Positions 1 to 6,584 of a DNA stretch of 7,863 nt are shown here, one piece after another. A program made the position numbers and the translations under genes. Below the pieces are notes generated by a model, which searched no databases, was not told the DNA's origin, and saw only the letters and a program-made list of their open reading frames with translations. This DNA is from an uncultured Eubacteriales bacterium (lineage in GTDB: Bacteria > Bacillota_A > Clostridia > Saccharofermentanales > Saccharofermentanaceae). The first letter of the stretch is position 1, and each line of letters opens with the position of its first letter. Location: positions 1 to 7,863 of the forward strand of contig OMQY01000254.1 in the NCBI GenBank assembly GCA_900313405.1, written 5' to 3'.

Positions 1-282
1 ACCGAACTCGCTGTCGTCAGGTGACAATGTCGGATAAGCCAGAAGATCTTCAACATTCAGGAATCCCATATTCTCAGGGAGCTTCTCGGGCATTGCTACA
101 TAAGCATCTGCACCGAGCCCTCGTAAGATCGATGCGATCGAACACGCAGAACCGATACAGTCGCCGTCTACGCTCCGGTGCGGAAAGACAAAGATCTTTT
201 CGCCCTTTTCCGAAGCTCTCGCTGCGGCCTTGCGCAACTGCCCGGCCATACGTGCGGAATCATTCCTGTATTTGCTCTTCAT
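1..282 (-). CDS. DHH-family phosphoesterase, NrnA-like (3' part outside window)
   Basis: This is the N-terminal 94 codons of a DHH-family phosphoesterase. In this operon position in Firmicutes the gene is usually an NrnA-type enzyme, which degrades very short oligoribonucleotides and/or dephosphorylates pAp. The visible protein has a basic helical start, then a hydrophobic strand (IFVFPH, residues 30-35) leading into HRSVDGDCIGSA (residues 35-46). This matches DHH motif I (roughly H-x-N-P-D-G-D-A-I-G-S), whose Asp residues bind the catalytic metal. A variant is seen here: Val replaces the usual Pro. The following segment (SILRGLGADAYVAMPEKLPEN) fits the first Rossmann-like helix and strand. 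The ATG at 282 is preceded by AAGGAG about 9 bases upstream and overlaps the end of rbfA by 23 bases, which supports operon membership and coupling. The frame is open to base 1, so DHH motifs II-IV and the DHHA1 domain cannot be checked. The superfamily call is firm; the exact substrate is inferred from context. Confidence 0.85.
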   Translation of the reverse strand, partial: MKSKYRNDSARMAGQLRKAAARASEKGEKIFVFPHRSVDGDCIGSACSIASILRGLGADAYVAMPEKLPENMGFLNVEDLLAYPTLSPDDSEFG

Positions 283-682
283 CAGTCGGATCTCCTTCTT
301 CCGGATCGATACCGAGGCTTTGTCTCCGCACAGCATCATCGTGAAGCGTGCGGTCGATGAGATCGTTCATCCTTGCCGCATCCTCAAGTGAATTGTCGGC
401 TTCGAAATGAAGCTCCGGAGCTACTCTCAGATTGATCTGCTTGCACATCTCACGTCTGATAAAGCCCTTGGCATGCTCGATGGCATCCATACAGTCCTTC
501 TTAGTCTTCTGATCGCCATATACCGATACGTAAGCCGTCGCGTGCGTAAGGTCCGATGACATCTTTACGGACGTAACCGAAGTAAGGAAAGGGATCCTGG
601 GATCCTTTACCTTATTCGATATGATATCGGACAATACCTTCTGCATCTCGTCACCGACAATGGCAGCTCTGTTACGTCGCAT
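260..682 (-). CDS. rbfA: Ribosome-binding factor A
   Basis: RbfA binds the 30S subunit near helix 1 of 16S rRNA and assists its late maturation, and is important at low temperature. The 140-residue protein shows the family pattern: a basic N-terminus followed by helix 1 (RNRAAIVGDEMQKVLSDIISNKVKDPRI, residues 3-30), a beta strand region, then the KH type II helix with its Ala-x-Gly kink (HAKGFIRREM, residues 70-79) and the hallmark strand LRVAPELHFEADNSLEDAARMNDLI (residues 85-109). The family is usually about 115-130 residues; the extra length is an acidic tail (DPEEGDPTDEEQIQE). The ATG at 682 has AAAGGATG upstream and lies 26 bases after the infB stop. The downstream phosphoesterase begins inside the last codons of this gene. 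Confidence 0.96.
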   Translation of the reverse strand: MRRNRAAIVGDEMQKVLSDIISNKVKDPRIPFLTSVTSVKMSSDLTHATAYVSVYGDQKTKKDCMDAIEHAKGFIRREMCKQINLRVAPELHFEADNSLEDAARMNDLIDRTLHDDAVRRQSLGIDPEEGDPTDEEQIQE

Positions 683-708
683 TATCTGTTCATCCTTTCG
701 CTGGGATA

Positions 709-3495
709 TCAGTCTCTGGCTACTTCTCTGATCTCGTAAGCCTCGATGATATCTCCGATCTTAATGTCGTTATAGTTCTCGATCGACAGACCGCACTCAT
801 ATCCGGAATTAACTTCCTTAACGGCATCCTTCATTCTCTGCAGCGATCCTAAGTGACCGGTGTAAACGACAACGTCATCTCTTACGACACGGACATTGCT
901 GTTACGTGTGATCTTACCGTCGAGTACATAGGAACCTCCGATAGTACCGACACCGCTGACCTTGAAGAGTTCTCTGATCTCGACATGACCGAGGACAGCC
1001 TCCTCGAGCGTAGGTGCGAGCATGCCCTTCATGGCCTTCTCGACATCCTCGATAGCGTTATAGATTACGCTGTAGAGCCTGATATCAACGTTGACCTCCT
1101 TAGCCATCTCAGTGATGATGGCATTGGGGCGTACATTAAATCCGATGATAATGGCATCAGATACGTCAGCGAGAGTGACATCCGACTCGTTGATGGCACC
1201 GACGGCACCGTGGATGACCTTGACTCTGACTTCATCGTTGGAGAGCTTCTCAAGGGACTGGATAACAGCCTCGACGGAACCCTGAACGTCAGCCTTAACG
1301 ATGAGGTTGAGATCCTTAACGTCACCTGCTGCTATATTGGCGGCAAGTGTCTCAAGGCTCATTCTCGAGCTCTTGTGGATATGCTCCTCACGCTGCTTGA
1401 TCTTACGCTTCTCAACGAGCTGACGGACGACCTTATCATCCTTGCCCGTTACGTCATATAAAGTCTCGCCCGCTTCAGGTACTTCAGGAAGACCTAAGAT
1501 CTCGACAGGGATAGAAGGCCCGGCCTTCTTGATCTCGGCGCCCTTATCGTCATACATCGCACGTACATTACCGAGCATGGCACCGCAGACAACACTGCTG
1601 CCATGCTTCAATGTACCCTGCTGAACAAGTACTGTGGCAACAGGTCCGCGGTTCTTGTCGAGCTTAGCCTCGATAACCGTACCCTTAGCCTGAGCAGTGG
1701 GATCAGCCTTCAGCTCGAGAACGTCTGCAGTGAGCAATACCATCTCGAGGAGGTCGTCTATACCGGTACCCTGCTTTGCACTTACGGGAACCATGATAGT
1801 CGATCCGCCCCATTCCTCGGGGATCAGTTCGTAGTTGGACAGTTCCTGCTTTACCTTATCGATGTTGGCACCGGGCTTATCGATCTTATTGATCGCTACG
1901 ATGATCTCGGTGTTAGCGGCCTTTGCATGGTTGATAGCCTCGATAGTCTGAGGCATGACACCGTCATCTGCAGCTACTACAAGGATCGCGATATCCGTGA
2001 CCTGTGCACCGCGGGCACGCATCGTTGTGAACGCTTCATGACCCGGTGTATCGAGGAATGTGATCTGTCTTCCCTTGAGCCTTACGGTATAAGCACCGAT
2101 ATGCTGTGTGATTCCGCCGGCCTCACCCGCTACTACGGATGTCGCTCTGATCTTATCAAGGAGCGAAGTCTTACCGTGGTCAACGTGACCCATAACAACA
2201 ACGACCGGAGGTCTCTGCTTCATTTCGCCTGTCTCAGCCTCTTCCTCGAAAAGGATATCCTCCTCGGTAACTTCCGTGATAGGCGTAGCGTTGATGCCGA
2301 ACGCATCAGCGAGCAGGCAGGCAGTATCGAAGTCGAGCTCCTGGTTGATGGTGGCGAGCATGCCGAGCTTCATAAGCTCCTTGATAACGTCGGCACTCTT
2401 CTTGCCGATACCTTCAGCGAACTCCTTAACGGTAATGAAAGGAGGCAGCTGGATATCCGTGATAGTCTGCTCGACTACAGGCATGGCTGCAAAAGAGCTC
2501 TTCTTCTTTTTCTTTCTGCCGTATGAATAATCATCATACTCGCCGTCATCGGAGATCCTTCCGTTATACTGCGAGTTATTATTCTTCATCCTGCGGTCTT
2601 TACCGTTCTGGTTCTTGGCATTATCCCTGCTGTCATACTGACGCTTCTCGATGGCATTACGCTCGGCAAAGTTAGCACGGTTCTTACGTACTTCCTCTAC
2701 GGGTGCATCAGTCTTGGGCTTGGATGCCTTACGCGGCTGAGGTCTTGATGAAGAATCCTCATCCTTGTCCTTATTGAAGGCTCCGCCTTGGTTGCCGCCT
2801 CTGCCGCTGTATGACTGTCCGCCGGACGGTCTTCCGCCGCGGTTCTGATATCCGCCGGAAGGTCTGTTTCCGGGAGCGCCGCCTCTGTTGCCGTAGCGTC
2901 CGCCTCTGTTATCCGAGATAACAGTCGAACTCCTGATCGTCTCAGGCATGGCGACAACGGCCGAAGAGATCTTACGCTTGTCGATGGCAGGTGCGGCAGG
3001 AGCTGCTTCCTTATTCTCGACAGGCTTCTTCTCGGCTGCGGGCTTTGCTTCCTTAGCGGGCTCATCAGCCTTCTCGGCCTTTTTCTCCGCCTTCTTCTCA
3101 GGGTCTTCAGCCTTGGCCTCTACCTTGGCTGCTTCTTCCTTCTTGGCAGTCTTAACAGTGGTCGTCTTTGTTGTCTTGGAAGCCTTAGTCTCCTTAGCGG
3201 GCTCAGCCTCGGGAGCAGGTTCCGTTTCCTTTACTGCCTTGGAAGTCTTAGCCTTGGCGCTTTCCTTCTTGGGCTCGGCAGGCGCTTCTGCCTTCACCTT
3301 GGCAGGCTTGGCCGGTGCCGCGGCAGGAGCAGGTGCAGCAGGCTTAACCGCCTTCTCTGCTTCCTTCTGCTCAGGTGCCTCGGCAGGTGTCTCCGCCTTC
3401 TTCTTGTGGACTCTTCTTATCTTGAGTTCCTTATTACCGGACACACCACCCATTATTATCTGAGGCTGCTTATTGTTATCAGTGCTTTCACTCAT
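709..3495 (-). CDS. infB: Translation initiation factor IF-2
   Basis: IF2 is the GTPase that brings fMet-tRNA to the 30S subunit and promotes 50S joining. The 928-residue protein starts with a low-complexity Lys/Ala/Glu/Pro-rich region (about 30-170), an Arg/Gly-rich stretch with RGG repeats (about 196-238), a charged Asn-rich linker (about 240-335) with a run of five lysines (328-332), and an IF2_N-like domain (about 343-400). The GTPase domain follows: G1 GHVDHGKT (436-443), G2 Thr in [10 protein letters not shown] (460-469), G3 DTPGH (482-486), G4 NKID (536-539), G5 SAK (572-574). Beta-barrel domain II (about 603-690), domain III (about 727-820) and the C-terminal tRNA-binding barrel ending with [18 protein letters not shown] (898-915) are intact. 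It is longer than Bacillus IF2 (about 716) because of the N-terminal extension. The ATG at 3495 shares its A with the ylxQ stop (TAATG) and has GGAGGA upstream. I saw no strong Shine-Dalgarno before the internal methionines 183, 303 or 338. Confidence 0.99.
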   Translation of the reverse strand: MSESTDNNKQPQIIMGGVSGNKELKIRRVHKKKAETPAEAPEQKEAEKAVKPAAPAPAAAPAKPAKVKAEAPAEPKKESAKAKTSKAVKETEPAPEAEPAKETKASKTTKTTTVKTAKKEEAAKVEAKAEDPEKKAEKKAEKADEPAKEAKPAAEKKPVENKEAAPAAPAIDKRKISSAVVAMPETIRSSTVISDNRGGRYGNRGGAPGNRPSGGYQNRGGRPSGGQSYSGRGGNQGGAFNKDKDEDSSSRPQPRKASKPKTDAPVEEVRKNRANFAERNAIEKRQYDSRDNAKNQNGKDRRMKNNNSQYNGRISDDGEYDDYSYGRKKKKKSSFAAMPVVEQTITDIQLPPFITVKEFAEGIGKKSADVIKELMKLGMLATINQELDFDTACLLADAFGINATPITEVTEEDILFEEEAETGEMKQRPPVVVVMGHVDHGKTSLLDKIRATSVVAGEAGGITQHIGAYTVRLKGRQITFLDTPGHEAFTTMRARGAQVTDIAILVVAADDGVMPQTIEAINHAKAANTEIIVAINKIDKPGANIDKVKQELSNYELIPEEWGGSTIMVPVSAKQGTGIDDLLEMVLLTADVLELKADPTAQAKGTVIEAKLDKNRGPVATVLVQQGTLKHGSSVVCGAMLGNVRAMYDDKGAEIKKAGPSIPVEILGLPEVPEAGETLYDVTGKDDKVVRQLVEKRKIKQREEHIHKSSRMSLETLAANIAAGDVKDLNLIVKADVQGSVEAVIQSLEKLSNDEVRVKVIHGAVGAINESDVTLADVSDAIIIGFNVRPNAIITEMAKEVNVDIRLYSVIYNAIEDVEKAMKGMLAPTLEEAVLGHVEIRELFKVSGVGTIGGSYVLDGKITRNSNVRVVRDDVVVYTGHLGSLQRMKDAVKEVNSGYECGLSIENYNDIKIGDIIEAYEIREVARD

Positions 3496-3836
3496 TAGCT
3501 GTCTTCCTCCGTGTCTTCATAATCTTCGAACATCTCCGTCAGTTTATCCGCGAATCCCTTGTCTGTTATCACAAGGATCGCTCTGTCGGGTCTGCCGATC
3601 GCCGTTCCGAGTTCACTCATACTCGCGAAGCTGAATGCTCCCGGAAACTCTCCTTCATATCTCTCTGCCAGGTTCATCAGGCTGTCGAGTGTGTTGGTCG
3701 AGATATCCTTGGATATTATGATCAACTCTCCTCTTCCCGCCTTAAGTTCCGCCATCGAAGCATCGTATCCCGATACTACCTTGCCGGCTCTCATGGCCAG
3801 TCCGATGAACCTTAAGATGTCTCTCTTACTCTTCAA
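3495..3836 (-). CDS. ylxQ: YlxQ, L7Ae/L30e-family RNA-binding protein (TTG start)
   Basis: This small L7Ae-like protein belongs to the family that binds kink-turn RNA; YlxQ is a standard member of the Firmicutes nusA-infB operon, with no firmly established cellular role. From the proposed start it has 113 residues. Family signatures are [15 protein letters not shown] (11-25), a strand and loop [12 protein letters not shown] (38-49), and [24 protein letters not shown] (76-99), then an acidic tail. I chose the TTG at 3836 because GGAGGA sits 8 bases before it and the resulting N-terminus ([17 protein letters not shown]) is exactly where the family begins. The longer ATG reading from 3905 adds 23 residues encoded over the ylxR tail, with no comparable ribosome site. 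The gene overlaps the end of ylxR by 11 bases and its TAA overlaps the infB ATG, so all three are probably translationally coupled. Confidence 0.93.
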   Translation of the reverse strand: MKSKRDILRFIGLAMRAGKVVSGYDASMAELKAGRGELIIISKDISTNTLDSLMNLAERYEGEFPGAFSFASMSELGTAIGRPDRAILVITDKGFADKLTEMFEDYEDTEEDS

Positions 3837-4113
3837 CCGGTTCTTCCTCCGAACAGAGAGCGAGGATCTCATCCGCCAGGACCTTGAGTTCGTCATCGGT
3901 GACATTGTGCTTCAGTCCCTTTGACAACCTGTGTGCCTTCATCTCCGTCATTATGCAGGAGCGGTCGCGGCACAGATATGCGCCTCTTCCGGAAGCCTTG
4001 CCCGTAGGATCGTAAACAACACTTCCGTCATCTGCGAGAACGACCCTTAACAGATCCTTCTTGTTCCTGCGCTCGCGGCAGGAGATGCACATCCTCTGGG
4101 GTATCTTCTTCAT
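3826..4113 (-). CDS. ylxR: YlxR (DUF448) RNA-binding protein
   Basis: This is a YlxR family protein of 95 residues, typical for the family. Visible signatures are the N-terminal PQRMCISCRERRNKKDLLRVV (residues 5-25), with Cys9 and Cys12, and the central GKASGRGAYLCRDRSC (38-53), with Cys48 and Cys53. The GRGAY motif is the family hallmark and the four cysteines may bind a metal; that last point is inference. The fold presents a basic surface thought to bind RNA. In Bacillus subtilis the protein, also called RnpM, has been linked to RNase P modulation and to wider transcriptional effects. Its ATG at 4113 overlaps the nusA stop as TGATG, and its last codons overlap the ylxQ start. An acidic tail (SEEEPVEE) ends the protein. 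Confidence 0.95.
   Translation of the reverse strand: MKKIPQRMCISCRERRNKKDLLRVVLADDGSVVYDPTGKASGRGAYLCRDRSCIMTEMKAHRLSKGLKHNVTDDELKVLADEILALCSEEEPVEE
3845..3850 (-). promoter_or_regulatory. Ribosome binding site deciding the ylxQ TTG start
   Basis: On the minus strand GGAGGA sits 8 bases before TTG at 3836, within the last codons of ylxR (it encodes part of the Glu-Glu-Pro tail). It is the reason for preferring a TTG start over the upstream ATG codons. Confidence 0.75.
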
Positions 4114-5273
4114 CAGTTCTCGTTGTCCTCTTCTACTACCGTGAACTTATCGAGCATCATCTGAGTTGCCTCTGAAGCCTCATCAGACTCCTTCTTGATG
4201 TCGATCTTGAATCCCGTGAGTCTTGCAGCAAGACGAACGTTCTGTCCGCTCCTGCCGATAGCCAGTGTGAACTGCTGATCGGGTACGATGACCTTGGCAT
4301 AGCTCTCCACGGAACCGTCTTCCTTCTTGGTGATCTCCGTGTCGACCCTGATGACCTTTGCAGGCTGCAGAGCCTCACTTATGAACAGTGCGGGATCGGC
4401 GTTCCAGTCGACGATATCGATCTTCTCACCGCCTAATTCCTCCATGATGTGCTGTACTCTTGCGCCTCTGGGACCAACGCAGGCGCCCTTTGCATCAACG
4501 TTCTCATCTCTTGAATAGACAGCGACCTTGGATCTTGAACCGGGCTCTCTGGATACGGCGCTGATGATGACCTCACCGTTCTTGATCTCAGGAACCTCCA
4601 GCTCGAAAAGCTTCTTTACCAGGTCAACGGAAGTCCTCGACAATGTGATCGAGGGATGTCCGTTGTGCTCTTCAACACACTGGACCAGGAACTTCATGGA
4701 AGCGTTCTGTCTGTAGACCTCACCGCGGATCTGGCCTTCACGGGGAAGGACTGCCTCGGCTCTGTCGATATCAACATAGATGTTACGGGCATCATTACGA
4801 AGGATAACGCCTGTGGCGATCTCGCCGATCCTGCCGGAGAACTCATCCTGGATCCTTCTGTACTCAGCATCTCTAACCTTCTGGGAGATAGCGCTCTTGG
4901 CGGCCGAAGCGGCAAGTCTTCCGAGCTTGTCTACCTCAATACCGATCTCGATCTCATCTCCGAGCTCGATCTCGTCATCCATTGCTCTTGCTTCATCATA
5001 AGCGATCTCATTATCGGGATCGAGGACTTCCTCTACTACGGTAACGAGCTTATATACAAAGATCTCACCTGTCTCGCGATCGATCTCTGCCTGTACGTTC
5101 TTGATCTGGCTCTTATCCTTATCTCCGGAGAACTCACGCTTAAAAGCGGCGACCATACCCTCCTCGATGGACTTGATAAGTGCCTCCTCTTCGATGCCGC
5201 GCTCTTTTGCCAGAAGTCTGATAACGTCCAGCACGTTCTCGCGAGGCTCTTCATTCTGAATCTTCTTTGCCAT
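4113..5273 (-). CDS. nusA: Transcription elongation/termination factor NusA
   Basis: NusA binds RNA polymerase near the RNA exit channel and modulates pausing, intrinsic termination and rRNA antitermination. The 386-residue protein has the Gram-positive layout: an N-terminal polymerase-binding domain (about 1-130, ending in GRLAASAAKSAISQKVRDAE), an S1 RNA-binding domain (about 145-212), KH1 with its GxxG loop GPRG (267-270) followed by ARVQHIMEELGGEKIDIVDW, and KH2 with GRSG (340-343) followed by QNVRLAARLTGFKIDI. The acidic C-terminal repeats found in gamma-proteobacterial NusA are absent, as expected in Firmicutes. The ATG at 5273 has AAGGAGGA about 8 bases upstream and lies 33 bases after the rimP stop. 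The leader hairpin upstream of rimP would be a logical target for feedback by this protein. Confidence 0.99.
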   Translation of the reverse strand: MAKKIQNEEPRENVLDVIRLLAKERGIEEEALIKSIEEGMVAAFKREFSGDKDKSQIKNVQAEIDRETGEIFVYKLVTVVEEVLDPDNEIAYDEARAMDDEIELGDEIEIGIEVDKLGRLAASAAKSAISQKVRDAEYRRIQDEFSGRIGEIATGVILRNDARNIYVDIDRAEAVLPREGQIRGEVYRQNASMKFLVQCVEEHNGHPSITLSRTSVDLVKKLFELEVPEIKNGEVIISAVSREPGSRSKVAVYSRDENVDAKGACVGPRGARVQHIMEELGGEKIDIVDWNADPALFISEALQPAKVIRVDTEITKKEDGSVESYAKVIVPDQQFTLAIGRSGQNVRLAARLTGFKIDIKKESDEASEATQMMLDKFTVVEEDNEN

Positions 5274-5306
5274 TTTTATATTCCTCCTTATTGATCAACT
5301 GATTTA

Positions 5307-5771
5307 TTAAAACTCAATGTGTCTTACTGCTTTTGCTATTTCTTTGTATTCGATCGTTATCTCCGATCCGTCTTCCCTTATGAGCGTTACTTCCGTATCA
5401 CCGCCGTTCTTTATCGAGGCCGTCAGGTTCTTACTGTCCTCGATCGGCTTGAACAGCGTGATGTCCAGCTTCTCGCCCTCGTATCTCCTGTAATCGGCCG
5501 GAGTCGTAAGCGGCCTTGTAAGTCCCGGACTCGATACTTCAAAGTAGTCAGCATCATGCTTGAGCTTCTCATCGAGTATCGGGTCGATCGTCCGGCTGAA
5601 TTCCTCACAGTCGTCTATCCCGAGACCGCCCTTACGGTCTATATAGAGCCTTAAGAAAGTATCTTTTCCTTCCTTCTTGTACTCCGCATCGACCAGCTCC
5701 AGGCCCATCTGTTCCGCTATGGGCTGAGCTATGTCAAAAGCTGCCTGCGCAGTCTTGCCTCTGCCTGCCAT
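5307..5771 (-). CDS. rimP: Ribosome maturation factor RimP
   Basis: RimP binds the assembling 30S subunit and helps incorporate S12 and form the central pseudoknot. The 154-residue protein matches the family in length and layout: an N-terminal alpha/beta domain (AQPIAEQMGLELVDAEYKKEG, 15-35; FLRLYIDRKGGLGIDDCEEFSR, 39-60), the hallmark YFEVSSPGLTRPL (76-88), then a C-terminal SH3-like barrel (about 90-154). It is the first gene of the operon. The ATG at 5771 has AAGGAGGA starting about 13 bases upstream, and this ribosome site begins only a few bases after the U-tract of the leader hairpin. Any read-through of that hairpin therefore leads directly into rimP. Confidence 0.97.
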   Translation of the reverse strand: MAGRGKTAQAAFDIAQPIAEQMGLELVDAEYKKEGKDTFLRLYIDRKGGLGIDDCEEFSRTIDPILDEKLKHDADYFEVSSPGLTRPLTTPADYRRYEGEKLDITLFKPIEDSKNLTASIKNGGDTEVTLIREDGSEITIEYKEIAKAVRHIEF

Positions 5772-5785
5772 TTTTCCTCCTTACA

Positions 5786-5815
5786 AAAACAAAAAACGGA
5801 CCCGACGAGCCCGTT
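5786..5815 (-). terminator. Terminator-like hairpin in the rimP-nusA operon leader
   Basis: Read on the minus strand, bases 5815 to 5795 form a 9-bp stem: AACGG pairs with CCGTT at the base, followed by four inner pairs of which two are G-U, around a 3-base loop. A T-rich tract follows (four further Ts, a G and five Ts, 5794 to 5785). This is the form of an intrinsic terminator. The only genes upstream on this strand point the other way, so it does not end another gene. It sits between the proposed promoter and rimP and so would act as an attenuator. The wobble pairs and interrupted T-tract suggest a weak or factor-assisted terminator. Confidence 0.7.
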
Positions 5816-5844
5816 CAAAGATGTATAAGATCAAGAACACAACA

Positions 5845-5873
5845 ATGATATCACAACGTTTACGGCATCGCAA
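5845..5873 (-). promoter_or_regulatory. Predicted sigma-A-type promoter of the rimP-nusA-infB operon
   Basis: On the minus strand TTGCGA (5873-5868, 4 of 6 match to TTGACA) and TATCAT (5850-5845, 5 of 6 match to TATAAT) are separated by exactly 17 bases. Transcription would begin near 5838, giving a leader of about 67 bases before the rimP ATG. No better minus-strand promoter was found between rimP and the divergent gene. Assignment is by consensus matching only. Confidence 0.6.
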
Positions 5874-5875
5874 AC
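5858..5875. repeat. Near-palindrome over the -35 box of the rimP promoter
   Basis: The 18-base element GTTTACGGCATCGCAAAC is an imperfect inverted repeat: arms GTTT-x-CG and CG-x-AAAC with one mismatched pair and a 4-base centre. It covers the proposed -35 hexamer and part of the spacer, a usual place for a repressor operator. No second copy was noticed elsewhere in the window, so this may be chance. Confidence 0.3.
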
Positions 5876-5932
5876 CCTTTCTGAGGCAATCCCGAATAAA
5901 GTATGTATAACTTACCCAAAAACATCCTCATT

Positions 5933-5961
5933 TTCGAGCAATTTACTATTCAAATTATACT
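5933..5961 (+). promoter_or_regulatory. Possible promoter of the P-loop NTPase gene
   Basis: TATACT at 5956-5961 is a good -10 hexamer (5 of 6), 17 bases after a poor -35 candidate TTCGAG (5933-5938). The start site would be near 5968, about 63 bases before the ATG. The surrounding sequence is AT-rich. The weak -35 keeps this tentative. Confidence 0.4.
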
Positions 5962-6015
5962 GATGTTTAGGTAAAATAGATGTATCCAGAAGATCCAATG
6001 GATAGTTTTGTAACC

Positions 6016-6022
6016 AAAGGAG
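6016..6022 (+). promoter_or_regulatory. Ribosome binding site deciding the P-loop NTPase start
   Basis: AAAGGAG lies 8 bases before the ATG at 6031. It favours this start over the in-frame ATG codons at 5980 and 5998, which have no purine-rich site at a suitable distance. Confidence 0.8.
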
Positions 6023-6030
6023 AATTAATT

Positions 6031-6438
6031 ATGATCAAGATCATTGCAGGTGAGAAGGGTACCGGTAAGACAGCCAGACTTGTTGAGGACATCAACAACG
6101 TAGCAACAACAGACAACAACGTCGTATGCATCGAGAAGAACAACAGACTCGACCAGCTTATCAAACACAGCGTTCGTCTCGTTAACATCAAGGAATATCC
6201 GGTCAAGGGTTATGACCAGCTCCTCGCGTTCATCGGCGGCATCTGTTCCAAGGACTACGACCTCACTCACATCTATATTGACAGCATATACAAAGTAGCA
6301 GGCGACGACTCAGTCGCTAACCTGGAAGCCTTCCTGAATTCACTTGATCAGTTCCTGAAGGATTCCCCTATCAGCATCATGATCTTCCTGAGCGGATCCA
6401 TCGATTCCCTCACAGACGGCATCAAGAAGTACATCTGA
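6031..6438 (+). CDS. Small P-loop NTPase of unknown function
   Basis: A 135-residue protein opening directly with a strand and a perfect Walker A motif, GEKGTGKT (residues 7-14), after MIKIIA. A likely Walker B strand, THIYID (79-84), ends in Asp84. The region between (VVCIEKNNRLDQLIKHSVRLVNIKEYPVKGYDQLLAFIGGI) looks like the core of a minimal P-loop alpha/beta fold. The C-terminus (SISIMIFLSGS-like strand, 113-123) completes the sheet, and no DNA-binding or other domain is attached. Related short proteins are common in Clostridia and are sometimes labelled ATP-binding or PilT-like, but this lacks the PilT domains and I would not call it a motility protein. The start at 6031 is chosen because AAAGGAG lies 8 bases upstream and the P-loop strand should be near the N-terminus; an in-frame ATG at 5980 has no such site. 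It is monocistronic, with its own terminator, and divergent from the nusA operon. Confidence 0.85.
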   Translation: MIKIIAGEKGTGKTARLVEDINNVATTDNNVVCIEKNNRLDQLIKHSVRLVNIKEYPVKGYDQLLAFIGGICSKDYDLTHIYIDSIYKVAGDDSVANLEAFLNSLDQFLKDSPISIMIFLSGSIDSLTDGIKKYI

Positions 6439-6463
6439 TACGAAGATCCCTGACAGTTATCAC

Positions 6464-6498
6464 AAGAGGTTGTCTCATATTCGAGGCAACCTCTTTTT
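6464..6498 (+). terminator. Intrinsic terminator after the P-loop NTPase gene
   Basis: AAGAGGTTGTCTC (6464-6476) pairs with GAGGCAACCTCTT (6483-6495) as a 13-bp stem with one G-U pair and a 6-base loop, followed at once by Ts. It begins 26 bases after the stop codon and separates this gene from mscL. Confidence 0.93.
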
Positions 6499-6504
6499 AT
6501 ATGT

Positions 6505-6533
6505 TTGTAATTTAACGTCAAACTCACTGTAAC
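6505..6533 (+). promoter_or_regulatory. Tentative mscL promoter
   Basis: TTGTAA (6505-6510) and TGTAAC (6528-6533) are 17 bases apart, each matching 4 of 6 consensus bases. This is the best sigma-A-like pair between the upstream terminator and mscL, but neither box is strong and the AT-rich stretch offers alternatives such as GTATAT at 6535-6540. Confidence 0.3.
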
Positions 6534-6542
6534 GGTATATGG

Positions 6543-6559
6543 AGTAATATTTAATTACT
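6543..6559. repeat. Perfect 6-bp inverted repeat in the mscL 5' region
   Basis: AGTAAT (6543-6548) and ATTACT (6554-6559) form a perfect inverted repeat with a 5-base spacer, just upstream of the mscL ribosome site. It is AT-rich and short. It could be an operator or a weak RNA hairpin, or chance in an AT-rich region. Confidence 0.25.
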
Positions 6560-6584
6560 ACTAATATATTCGGAGGGTACACAT

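Noticed and set aside
853..1461. Plus-strand open frame (202 codons) rich in Asp, Leu and Ser opposite infB domains III-IV
   Set aside because: Antisense shadow of a highly conserved coding region; the Asp/Ser/Leu-rich composition reflects the complement of GAT/GAC/ATC-rich codons.
2505..2525. A-rich lysine run in infB considered as a programmed frameshift site
   Set aside because: No A run long enough for slippage (mixed AAG/AAA), no downstream stem noticed, and the infB frame continues intact through all conserved domains.
1603..2526. Long plus-strand open frame (307 codons) opposite infB
   Set aside because: It lies wholly antisense to the conserved IF2 core, has no recognisable domain, and results from the codon usage of infB.
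2810..2960. Repetitive RGG-coding DNA considered as a tandem repeat or CRISPR-like array
   Set aside because: The units are irregular in length and sequence and stay in the infB frame; this is low-complexity protein coding, not a DNA repeat array.
2948..3463. Hydrophobic Ala/Ser/Leu-rich plus-strand frame that looks like a membrane protein
   Set aside because: It is the reverse complement of the Lys/Ala/Glu-rich IF2 N-terminus; complementing AAG, GCC and GAG codons produces Leu, Gly/Ala and Leu/Ser runs.
4656..5294. Plus-strand open frame (212 codons) opposite nusA
   Set aside because: Antisense to the conserved NusA N-terminal and S1 domains, no family resemblance, no independent promoter evidence.
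5816..5979. Possible riboswitch or T-box in the rimP upstream region
   Set aside because: Most of this region lies upstream of the predicted transcription start, and I recognise no T-box or riboswitch core motif; only the terminator-like hairpin is supported.
5980..6030. 17-residue N-terminal extension of the P-loop protein from the ATG at 5980
   Set aside because: No Shine-Dalgarno before 5980, close to the predicted transcription start, while AAAGGAG is ideally placed before 6031 and the P-loop fold begins there.
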